From Rhodopirellula baltica SH 1 (GTDB lineage: Bacteria > Planctomycetota > Planctomycetia > Pirellulales > Pirellulaceae), in the NCBI RefSeq assembly GCF_000196115.1, contig NC_005027.1, positions 2,294,001 to 2,358,000 on the forward strand: a stretch of DNA of 64,000 bases, given 5' to 3'. How positions within the stretch are numbered: position 1 is the stretch's first letter; the number at the start of each line of letters is the position of its first letter. The notes below the pieces were generated by a model. That model ran no database searches and was not told the origin of the DNA. It saw nothing but the letters and a program-made list of their open reading frames with translations. The position numbers and the translations under genes are program-made. Below, one piece after another: positions 8,684 to 16,900 of this stretch.

Positions 8684-8908
8684 ATGTTGGTACTGAGTCG
8701 AAAAGTTGGTGAGAAATTGGTCATTGGCGATAACGTGGTCATTACGGTATCGAAGATCAGCGGAAATCGGGTTTCGATCGCGATTGACGCTCCACGCGAT
8801 GTTTCGATCCAACGTGGCGAACTTGCCAGCGAACCAGTCGCTACGCGTTCCGCTCAACAGGGTGGAACCGCTGCTGCTTCGGTTCATGTCGCCGCGCATC
8901 ACGCGTGA
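8684..8908 (+). CDS. csrA: Carbon storage regulator CsrA
   Basis: A 74-residue RNA-binding translational regulator. The MLVLSRKVGEKLVIGDNV opening is canonical, and the RNA-contact residues Leu4 and Arg44 (in SIQRGEL) are present. CsrA dimers bind GGA motifs in mRNA leaders to repress or stabilise translation. Two ATG codons stand in tandem (8681 and 8684); the second matches the family start. The C-terminal 25 residues after RGEL are Ala/Ser/Thr/His rich and diverge from the usual short tail. It is not next to flagellar genes such as fliW here. Confidence 0.95.
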   Translation: MLVLSRKVGEKLVIGDNVVITVSKISGNRVSIAIDAPRDVSIQRGELASEPVATRSAQQGGTAAASVHVAAHHA

Positions 8909-8955
8909 GCTTGTTTATTTGAAACGATTCGCAGCGTGCTTTCGCTGGGTTGACC

Positions 8956-9099
8956 ATGTCTTCGCCGAAAAGCAACTCGGCTCCACCTTCAGCTCAGTTG
9001 TACGAACATCGCGTTCGATTCAACGTTGAAAGTGTCGACCGATCACTGCTTCCGTTGCAGCGACAATCATTGGCCGCCAACCAAGCTGCTTCGCCATAG
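8956..9099 (+). CDS. Possible small ORF after csrA
   Basis: A 47-codon frame, ATG 8956 to TAG 9097-9099 (MSSPKSNSAPPSAQLYEHRV…SLLPLQRQSLAANQAASP). The composition is plausible for protein but there is no ribosome site and no recognised family. It could be a real short peptide or the remnant of a longer decayed gene that continues through the next 500 bases. Confidence 0.25.
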   Translation: MSSPKSNSAPPSAQLYEHRVRFNVESVDRSLLPLQRQSLAANQAASP

Positions 9100-9644
9100 C
9101 CTCATTTGGCAGAGGCATCAAATCTTACTGCCCGCAACGCTGGCCGCCGGCAACCATCGACCATAGAGCCGAATCGTGCGCATGTGGCGGAACGTAGGAT
9201 CGACTTGATCCAGCGTGCGCGAATGGCCAACAATTGAGTCGATCGTCGACTACTTCTGATCTCCAGCCAGCTTGTTGCCTCTGCGGCCGTCGATTTCGTC
9301 TGGCTGCGATTGATCCAACCTGAACGCTTCGGCGTCAAAACCTCGCGATGCGAGCTCAATCGGCAACGTGCCGAACAAGAAGCAGCTTTTATTCGCTAAT
9401 TGACAGCTCGCCTGTTCGCTGCCCAACTGCTGCGACGTTCGCCCGAATGGAGAACTGCAGACGGAACAGTTTGCGATCCGGTATATCCACGACGCTTTGT
9501 AGCGTAAGCAGCTCGTGTTCATGACGCTCTTCTAGACCTTGGCACACCGTTTGCCTTTGATGTACTTCCGCGGCAATGACGCGAATCACTTAACTCGGTC
9601 GGGCGACCAGCCGCTTCCTCGATCCAATCCAAATTGAGAACCAA
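9100..9644 (+). other. Non-coding stretch, possibly a decayed gene
   Basis: No intact gene. Read on the plus strand, blocks with protein-like codon use (for example AHVAERRIDLIQRARM near 9175-9230 and LNRQRAEQEAAFIR near 9357-9400) are separated by in-frame stops at about 9235 and 9400. This looks like relic coding sequence, but no family could be named. Minus-strand frames of 66-90 codons are Arg/Ser-rich shadows. Confidence 0.3.
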
Positions 9645-9908
9645 ATGAACAAGACATTTTTGATGACGCTGCTTTCGCTTTCGCTGGGCTTTGCAACCGT
9701 TGGCTGTGATGTTGAGAAAACACGCGACGGCGAAATGCCCGATGTAGACGTCGATGGCGGTCAATTGCCAGGCTATGACGTTGACGCACCCGAAGTCGAC
9801 GTGACAACGGAAGAAAGCAAGATCAAGGTTCCCGACGTCGACGTGGACATGAAAGAGAAGACCATCACCACCCCTGACGTTGACATCGACCTTCCTGCGG
9901 ACGAGTGA
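9645..9908 (+). CDS. Asp-Val repeat lipoprotein
   Basis: An 87-residue protein. The N-terminus MNKTFLMTLLSLSLGFATVGC is a lipoprotein-type signal with Cys21. The mature part is a low-complexity acidic repeat of PDVDVD, YDVDAPEVDV, KVPDVDVDM, TTPDVDIDLP units, alternating Asp and Val with period about 12-14. The regular Asp spacing suggests cation binding or an extended acidic coat, but no function is known. It precedes the Pmp3-like gene by 83 bases. Confidence 0.8.
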   Translation: MNKTFLMTLLSLSLGFATVGCDVEKTRDGEMPDVDVDGGQLPGYDVDAPEVDVTTEESKIKVPDVDVDMKEKTITTPDVDIDLPADE

Positions 9909-9991
9909 TCAAGACGCTGATCTTTCGCAGCACGTTGAAGTTGCGAAGGGTCCCACGTTAACAAACTCTGTCCCGAATCGAGGAGATTGAA

Positions 9992-10171
9992 ATGACGACC
10001 GTTGTAAAGAATGAAAACACTGTTCTGAAAGTGTTGCTCGCGATCCTGTTGCCACCACTTGCCGTTTACATGGACAAGGGCGTTGGAACTCAGTTCCTGC
10101 TGAACATCGTGTTGACTCTGGTTGGTTTCTGGATCATAGGAATCATCCATGCGTTGTTGGTCGTGCTGTAG
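9992..10171 (+). CDS. Pmp3/YqaE-family (UPF0057) membrane peptide
   Basis: A 59-residue peptide, MTTVVKNENTVLKVLLAILL…. Two transmembrane helices with the family signature LPPLAVYMDKG … LLNIVLTLVGFWIIGIIHA leave little doubt. Members are stress-induced plasma-membrane proteolipids that modulate membrane potential or salt tolerance in yeast and plants; bacterial roles are less clear. AGGAG is placed 8 bases before the ATG. A strong terminator follows at 10208, so it may end the transcript that starts with the Asp-Val lipoprotein. Confidence 0.93.
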   Translation: MTTVVKNENTVLKVLLAILLPPLAVYMDKGVGTQFLLNIVLTLVGFWIIGIIHALLVVL

Positions 10172-10207
10172 GCCGCACCTTCACGTTGAAATTGAAGAAG
10201 TCGAATT

Positions 10208-10248
10208 GGGCGACCCGGTGGTGTGACAAATCACTTAGTCGCCCTTTT
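10208..10248 (+). terminator. Rho-independent terminator after Pmp3 gene
   Basis: GGGCGAC (10208-10214) pairs with GTCGCCC (10238-10244); an inner GTGA/TCAC pair extends the stem, and TTTTCT follows. Good terminator geometry on the plus strand. Confidence 0.8.
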
Positions 10249-10292
10249 CTATTTCCACCCACACCCACGCCACTCAACCAGGATGGACTCAG

Positions 10293-10838
10293 ATGTTTGA
10301 AAAGTGGATTGACATATCGTCGACTGAGATCGCCGGCATTCTGCTCACAGCGGTCTTCGCCTACGGAGCAGTTCTGGCGTACACACGTGTGACGGGACTG
10401 AGAAGTTTCTCCAAGATGTCGGCACCTGATTTCGCGATGACCATTGCGACCGGTTCGATTCTAGGGGCGACCATCACGCAGCCATCACCCACACTGTTCA
10501 TGGGAGCACTTTCGCTGCTCGCATTGTTCGTGATTCAGTGGACGATCGCGTTCTTGCGTCGCCGATCAAGCAAGTTCAGCCAATGCATCGATAACCAACC
10601 GGTGTTATTGATGGCCGGTTCAACCATCCTTCATGAGAATCTCCGTCGGGCCAACCTGACGGAAAACGATTTAATGGGAAAACTAAGGGAGGCCAACGCG
10701 TGCAACTTCAACCAAGTCCTCGCGGTGGTCTTCGAAACGACGGGGGACATTTCCGTCCTTCACTCATCCTCGAACACACCAGTCGATCCACGGTTGCTGC
10801 AAAACGTCTACGATGCGGATCGATTGATCTCGCATTGA
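10293..10838 (+). CDS. DUF421 (YetF-like) membrane protein
   Basis: A 181-residue protein with three N-terminal transmembrane helices (residues about 12-32, 45-65, 68-88) followed by a soluble domain. Motifs YTRVTGLRSFSKMSAPDFAMTIATGS and LRRANLTENDLMGKLREANACNF are characteristic of the DUF421/YetF family. Some relatives affect spore germination or stress in Bacillus; biochemical role unknown. AGGATGGA upstream supports the ATG at 10293. Confidence 0.9.
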   Translation: MFEKWIDISSTEIAGILLTAVFAYGAVLAYTRVTGLRSFSKMSAPDFAMTIATGSILGATITQPSPTLFMGALSLLALFVIQWTIAFLRRRSSKFSQCIDNQPVLLMAGSTILHENLRRANLTENDLMGKLREANACNFNQVLAVVFETTGDISVLHSSSNTPVDPRLLQNVYDADRLISH

Positions 10839-10918
10839 TCACAAAATGCATCATCGATTCTGGTCAGACCCTGACCAGCGTTTTCACACCAAGTTCCTGA
10901 GACCCGGAAGGTGGCAAG

Positions 10919-12070
10919 ATGTCGACCGCATTCAACATCCTGATCTATTTGCTGTTCGGCGTGTTGGTTTTCGGCTCACTCGCACCGCTGAGTTCGCACC
11001 CGCATTGGTTCATTCGTGGATGGGATTTTCCCCGCGTTCAAATTGTTCTCATCGCGATTGTCGCCGCGATCGCATTCGTCAGCGTCAACATGGTCAATTC
11101 GCGAGCCCCCGCGATCAGCTGCATCTCCATCTCCATTTTGGCAACCGCGATTGCCGCATGGCATCTGTTCCGCATCGTTCCCTATACAATTCTCGCCAAA
11201 ACGCAGGCGACAACATGGGACGTTGTACAAGCAGACGAAGAATCAGTTAACCAACGTCGATTTCGTTTGTTGGTGACCAATGTAGAGATGGAGAACGATC
11301 GTTTCGAACAATGGTCGCAAGTTATCCGAGATACCGATGTCGACATGGTGATTGCGGCGGAAATCGACGATCGCTGGAAGCCCATTCTCGAAGAGCTCAA
11401 ACCAATCTTCCCACACCAAATCATTTACCCACAAGACAATTGGTACGGGATGGCGATGCTGTCACGTCTGCCGATTCGCGAAAGCGAAATTCGCTTTCGA
11501 ATTCAAGACGACATTCCGTCAATCGATGCGATGGTGGAACTACCCAGTGGCGAAGAGATTCGCGTGATCGGGGTTCACCCACGTCCACCTGAACCCATCC
11601 GAGACAACGACGCGACGGCGCGAGACGCTGAATTGGTGATTTGGGGGAAGGAATTGGCGGAGGACGATCGCCCCATCGTGATTGGCGGAGACCTGAACGA
11701 CGTCGCGTGGTCTCCTTCCACCCGCTTGTTTCTTCGACTCAGTCAATTGCTTGATCCACGTCGTGGTCGTGGGTTCTTCAATTCGTTTCATGCAGATCAC
11801 ATTTGGATGCGTTTTCCGTTGGACCACGTCTTTCACTCAACTCATTTTGGCGTTCGCGACTTGCAACGATTGGGTCACGTCGGCTCCGATCATTTTCCGA
11901 TCTTGATCGATCTCCAACTGCAACCGGTGCTCAAACAAGAGCAGGAACCCTTGGAAGAGAAGGCCAGTGACGAAGAAGAGGCCGAGGAAAAACTGCAGCG
12001 GGCTGTTGAGTCGGAAGAGATCAACATGTCGTCAACACCGGTGTCGATGCGAACGCCCGCGATTGGCTGA
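10919..12070 (+). CDS. Endonuclease/exonuclease/phosphatase-fold membrane protein
   Basis: A 383-residue protein: three N-terminal transmembrane helices (residues 5-85), then an EEP-fold catalytic domain (about 115-340) with the typical IGGDLND motif, IGVHPRP, and the terminal SDHFPI that carries the catalytic His. The C-terminal 40 residues are Glu-rich and probably disordered. Such proteins (YafD-like group) may act on nucleic acid or phospholipid head groups outside the membrane; the substrate is unknown. It is 3 bases from the CDP-alcohol phosphatidyltransferase, so a lipid role is attractive (inference). Confidence 0.9.
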   Translation: MSTAFNILIYLLFGVLVFGSLAPLSSHPHWFIRGWDFPRVQIVLIAIVAAIAFVSVNMVNSRAPAISCISISILATAIAAWHLFRIVPYTILAKTQATTWDVVQADEESVNQRRFRLLVTNVEMENDRFEQWSQVIRDTDVDMVIAAEIDDRWKPILEELKPIFPHQIIYPQDNWYGMAMLSRLPIRESEIRFRIQDDIPSIDAMVELPSGEEIRVIGVHPRPPEPIRDNDATARDAELVIWGKELAEDDRPIVIGGDLNDVAWSPSTRLFLRLSQLLDPRRGRGFFNSFHADHIWMRFPLDHVFHSTHFGVRDLQRLGHVGSDHFPILIDLQLQPVLKQEQEPLEEKASDEEEAEEKLQRAVESEEINMSSTPVSMRTPAIG

Positions 12071-12073
12071 CCG

Positions 12074-12865
12074 ATGAAAGACTCGAACAGAGATCCAGTA
12101 TCGTTTCGCCACAGAGCGACCGCCTACGGAGTGCATGCGCTCACCGCGTCGGGGATAATTCCAGCATCATTGGCGATGCATGAAATCATCCAGTCCGATT
12201 GCGATCCGCGTCGCGTGTTCGTTTGGTTGCTGCTGACCACGTTCATTGACGCGATCGATGGTCCGCTCGCGCGACGATTTCGAGTCAAAACGCTCGCACA
12301 TTCAATCGACGGTCGAACAATTGATGACTTGCTCGACTACCTCACCTTTGCATTCATTCCATTGATGCTGGTTTGGCGAATGAATTGGCTACCCGAGGGA
12401 CTTGGTTTCACCGTCGCGATTGCGATGGGTGCCAGCCTATTCGGGTTTGCTCACCTCAACGCCAAGGACGAACAAAACGGGTTCTTCCGCGGCTTTCCAT
12501 CGTACTGGAACGTGGCCGCGTTTTATGCTGGTTTGCTGCACCACTGGTGGGGTCCCTGGCCGGTTGCGATCATGATCTGGGTGTTGGCAGGATTAACGGT
12601 CACACCCATCTGGTTGATCTATCCCAACCTTGCGCCGGCGAAGCATCGAACTTGGTTGCTAGCTGGTGCGGGCATCTGGGCGTTGTTGCTCGTCGCCATG
12701 CTGCCGCTGTACCCTCAACCGCCAAGCTGGCTGGTTTTGGTCTCTCTCGTCTATCCGATTCTGTACTCAGCAGCGTCCTTTGCATTAAGACGAAATCGAA
12801 AGCTCGAGTTGGATGACTCAACTGAACCGCAAACTTCTTCGCGAAAGCCTTCTGCGGCATCGTGA
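12074..12865 (+). CDS. CDP-alcohol phosphatidyltransferase, phosphatidylcholine-synthase-like
   Basis: A 263-residue multi-span membrane enzyme. The catalytic motif reads DAIDGPLARRF … SIDGRTIDDLLDY, that is D-x2-DG-x2-AR-x8-G-x3-D-x3-D spaced as in the CDP-alcohol phosphotransferase family. The sequence around it (DGPLARR, DLLDYLTFAFIP) and a later FPSYWNVAAFY resemble bacterial phosphatidylcholine synthase (Pcs), which condenses CDP-diacylglycerol with choline. Phosphatidylserine or other head-group specificity cannot be excluded. Located directly after the EEP-fold gene, likely co-transcribed. Confidence 0.85.
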   Translation: MKDSNRDPVSFRHRATAYGVHALTASGIIPASLAMHEIIQSDCDPRRVFVWLLLTTFIDAIDGPLARRFRVKTLAHSIDGRTIDDLLDYLTFAFIPLMLVWRMNWLPEGLGFTVAIAMGASLFGFAHLNAKDEQNGFFRGFPSYWNVAAFYAGLLHHWWGPWPVAIMIWVLAGLTVTPIWLIYPNLAPAKHRTWLLAGAGIWALLLVAMLPLYPQPPSWLVLVSLVYPILYSAASFALRRNRKLELDDSTEPQTSSRKPSAAS

Positions 12866-12974
12866 CAAGGACCGCTGTTGCGACGAATATAGTGGCCCGA
12901 TCTTGGACGATAGACCGGTTTGGCACATTGTTCGCAACATCGGTCGCAAGTTATCCCCACCCCCACGAGTATTT

Positions 12975-13469
12975 ATGCCAACCACACCGCCCCACGATCC
13001 TGAACAATCTCGCAGGTGCGTGATTGCGGACGACGTTCGCGTCATCCGAGAGCAATTGGGACAATGGATGCGAGAACTCGGCTACTCGGTCGTGCATGCA
13101 TCCTGCGGTGCGACGGCCCTGGCTGAACTCCGCCGACAATCACCGGACATTGTGATCGCCGACATCGATATGCCGCATCTCAGCGGGTTGCATTTGCTGC
13201 AAACGGTGCGATCGGACGCCGACCCGAAAGTCGCGGCAATTCCCGTCATTGTCTCCAGCAGTTTGGAAGACGGCGAGATTCAGCGGATGGTCGGCACGTT
13301 GGGCGGAAGCGCCTATCTGAAGAAGCCGGTCTCGAAAGAACAGCTTTGTGCGTGCGTGAATTATCTGACTCAGGGCAATACAACGATTCCTCTGGGTGAA
13401 AACACATCGGCATCGCATTCGGTGTCAGCCCGCTTTCGCCGGATCGCATCGGAGTTTCGCGAATTCTGA
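12975..13469 (+). CDS. Single-domain response regulator
   Basis: A 164-residue protein with a receiver domain: acidic pair at residues 19-20 (VIADD), phosphoacceptor Asp63 (IADIDMP), conserved Ser in VIVSSS, and Lys in LKKPVS. No DNA-binding output domain follows; the C-terminal 40 residues are Ser/Thr-rich. The start at 12975 is chosen because the longer frame runs through the previous gene's 3' end. It could act as a CheY-like output or phosphate sink for the large kinase that begins 441 bases downstream. Confidence 0.9.
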   Translation: MPTTPPHDPEQSRRCVIADDVRVIREQLGQWMRELGYSVVHASCGATALAELRRQSPDIVIADIDMPHLSGLHLLQTVRSDADPKVAAIPVIVSSSLEDGEIQRMVGTLGGSAYLKKPVSKEQLCACVNYLTQGNTTIPLGENTSASHSVSARFRRIASEFREF

Positions 13470-13910
13470 TTGGCAGTGCATGTCTACGACGCCGAATCCA
13501 CTGGCAATCATGTTGGCGATGGTTGAAACCATGCCACGCTGACCGAATTCCAGTCAAGCGTCGAAGTTCCGCAGGCAATCCCGCAGTCACCATGGTCGCG
13601 TGCTGGAACGGCATAGTTTCTATATTTGATATCATCATCTCGTCGCTTCCGTTGCACGCAGCCTGATTCGCGGAAGCGGCCTGGTTAGATTGACAGAGCA
13701 GCCCGCACTCTTACACTAAAACGGCACTCCGTTTGCTAGGGTGCCTTGTCGTTCGGACCGGTCGTTTTGCTGTCCTTAGCGACCAGGTGGTGACGACCCT
13801 GCGATTCACTCGTTGTTGATACCAGATTCATTGGCTTCTCGCCCGGTGCACAACTCGCCATGAGTGAAGGGTGCCTGTAGACGGCAACCAGTCCTTCCAC
13901 ACCATCATCT
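13470..13910. other. Intergenic region, no gene seen
   Basis: Minus-strand frames of 108-130 codons cross this gap but are antisense shadows of the flanking genes. A weak hairpin is formed by GGCAC (about 13724) and GTGCC (about 13740), without a T tract. It probably holds the promoter of the giant kinase gene. Confidence 0.4.
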
Positions 13911-16900
13911 ATGGCTGACACCAAAGCTTCCCAGAATATTTCGTTCGGCTCAGAAACCGAGGACGAAGATGATTCTTCGACCTCGAGCGGAACGCACCAG
14001 CACGTCGTCGGCATTGGGGCATCGGCCGGCGGACTCGAAGCACTCGAACAACTCTTCGGCAAAATGCCGGTCGCAACGGGGATGTCCTTCGTCGTCGTTC
14101 AGCACCTGTCGCCCGACTTCAAAAGCCACATGGATGATTTGCTCCGGCGAGTCACCGACATCCCGGTCGAAGTCGTCGACAATGGAGTCGAGGTTCAGCC
14201 CGACACGATCTACTTGATCCCCGCCAAAAAGGAAATGGTCATCAGCAACGGCAAGTTGTTGCTGACCGACCGAGGAAGCGAAAAGATCCTTACGCATCCC
14301 ATCGATCAATTTCTGCGATCGCTGGCGCAAGATCTCCGTGAACGAGCCATCGGGATCGTTCTATCTGGGACCGGCAGCGATGGATCCCGCGGCGTCGTCG
14401 AGATCAGCAACAATGGCGGATTGGTTGTGATCCAGGATCCGATGACATGCAAGTTCGATTCGATGCCAATGAACGCCCGAAACACCGGGCATGTCGATAT
14501 GGAACTGGCTCCCGACAAAATGGGAGAAGCTCTGCAACAATATCTCTTCGATGGGCAACGGACCAAAGCGGATCAGCCTATCAACATGGGCGAAATTCAA
14601 CGTTCGGGATTGGAACGCGTTTTTCAACTGCTCAAGAAGAATCATGGAATCAACTTCCACCACTACAAATCGGGCACGGTTCATCGTCGCATTCAGCGAC
14701 GGATGGACTTGTTGCACCTTGACACGCTCACTGAGTACGTCGCTCACATCAACGAACATGCCGACGAAGTCAACGAGCTTTATCGTGACCTATTGATCGG
14801 CGTTACCAAGTTCTTTCGTGATCGAGAGGCTTTCAGTGTTCTCGAACAACGCGTCATCCCTGAGCTGATCGAGAAAGCAAAAGATACGATTCGCATCTGG
14901 GTCTGCGGTTGTGCAACCGGCGAGGAAGCCTACACGATTGCCATGTTGATGCGTGAAGGCATCGAGCAATCAGAACGGCACGTTGACTTTAAGATGTTCG
15001 CCACCGACCCGCACCGTGGCTCGTTGCAAATCGCAGCAACAGGAAGTTATTCCGAAGCCCAAATGAGCGAAGTATCGCTGGAACGCCGCGCACGCTTTTT
15101 CACCAAGCGTGAATCGGGCTACGTCGTCAAGGATGAGCTTCGTCGATGTGTCGTCTTTGCAGCTCAAAACGTCATCAACGATCCACCGTTCACGCAAATG
15201 GACCTGGTGTCTTGCAGGAACATGTTGATCTACCTGCAATCGCCCGCTCAACGCAAAACACTTTCGCTGTTTCACTTTTCTCTGAAGGCCAATGGAATCT
15301 TGTTCCTGGGCCCGAGCGAAAGCGTGGGTGATATCGGCGACGAGTTTGATGCAATCAACACGCAGTGGAAGATTTTTCGCAAACGACGCGACGTTCGCTT
15401 GCCGATCGAGTTGCGAATGCCGCTCGCGAATCAATCGGTTTCACCGGTAACGCCCCAGACACCTTCCATCGTCGAACCGCCACCGCAACGGCGGAATGAA
15501 AACCTGCTGGAGATTTACAACGTCTTGCTGGCGGACAAGATGCCACCAAGCTTGGTGATCGACACGGACTACCGGATCATTCATGTCTTCCCGGGTGCCA
15601 ATCGATATCTGACTGTTCCCAGCGGCACACCATCGGACAATATCCTTCACATGGTGCCGAAGGAATTGCGTGCATCGATCGGTGCCGCGGTCACGCAAGC
15701 GATCAAACAACAGAGTGCCGTCCACTACCAAGGCATCCCTTCGCCGGTCGACGGACCCGACCACGTTCTGGAACTGATCGTCGAGCCATATCACGTCCCG
15801 AAGCTCGCGTCCTCGTGCGTGCTGATTCAATTCAAAGCATCTGAAATGCGCACCGCATTTGGTGATGCATTGACCACAAGCAATGAGTCCACTGAATCCG
15901 AAGGCACCTTGTTGGACTTTTCGACCGCGGCACATTCGCGAATCGAAGATTTGGAACAGGAACTCAGTTTCAATCGGCAAAACCTGCAAGCCACGATTGA
16001 AGAGCTGGAAACTTCCAACGAAGAATTGCAAGCGACCAACGAAGAAATGGTCGCCAGTAATGAAGAACTTCAAAGCACCAACGAAGAACTGCAGAGCGTC
16101 AACGAAGAGTTGTACTCGGTCAACGCGGAGCTTCAAGTTCGTGTGAACGAAGTGAATGAAGCAAACGCCGACATGGTCAACTTGTTGGCAACAACTCGTG
16201 TTGGCGTCGTGTTCTTGGACGACGACCTCCGCGTTCGTAGGGTCACTCCTGAAATCTCTCGTTTGCTTTCGATCGAACCAAACGACCTGGGACGCTCCTT
16301 TGAATCCTTCATTCACCCTATCCAAGACGACCAGTTTCTTGAACGCGTACGGCAAGCTCGCGATGAGCGAGTTGAATTGGAATGGGAAGTCAGCTGTCGC
16401 GATTCTTCCTACTTGGTCCGCGCCCTTCCGTATCTGCGAAACTCTGAGATCAACGGCGTCGTCATAGCGTTTGTGGACGTTGACATTCTACGCCGTGCCG
16501 AACGCGACGTATTGAAGTTCAAGTTCATGGCGGACCAGAACATCGACGCATTGGTTTTGCTCGATCAAAAAGGAAAGATCAGCTACGCCAATCGCAAGAT
16601 GTGCGATCAACTGGGTTACTCAAACGAAGAAATCCTTGGACAACTACTTTCCCGTTTCAAATCAGAAACCGACCCCAAATCGTTCGACGATCGGCTCGAG
16701 AAAGCTCATGCGAAAGGTGGCAATCTTTTTGAGTCTTGGCTTCAACAACGCGACGGAACAGAGTTCCCCGTCGAGGTTGCGCTAACGCCAGTCTTCTTGC
16801 AGGGCAAACAGCTTTTATTTGCATCGATCCGCGATATTTCTCTTCGCAAGACCCATGAATCGCAGATGCGATTGCTCAGCGAAGCGGTTCAGTCGGCTGC

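Noticed and set aside
15441-16355. 304-codon minus-strand frame
   Set aside because: Antisense to the giant kinase; the Phe/Val/Gln-rich series (FVGxLQFFV) is the reverse of the coiled-coil repeat coding sequence.
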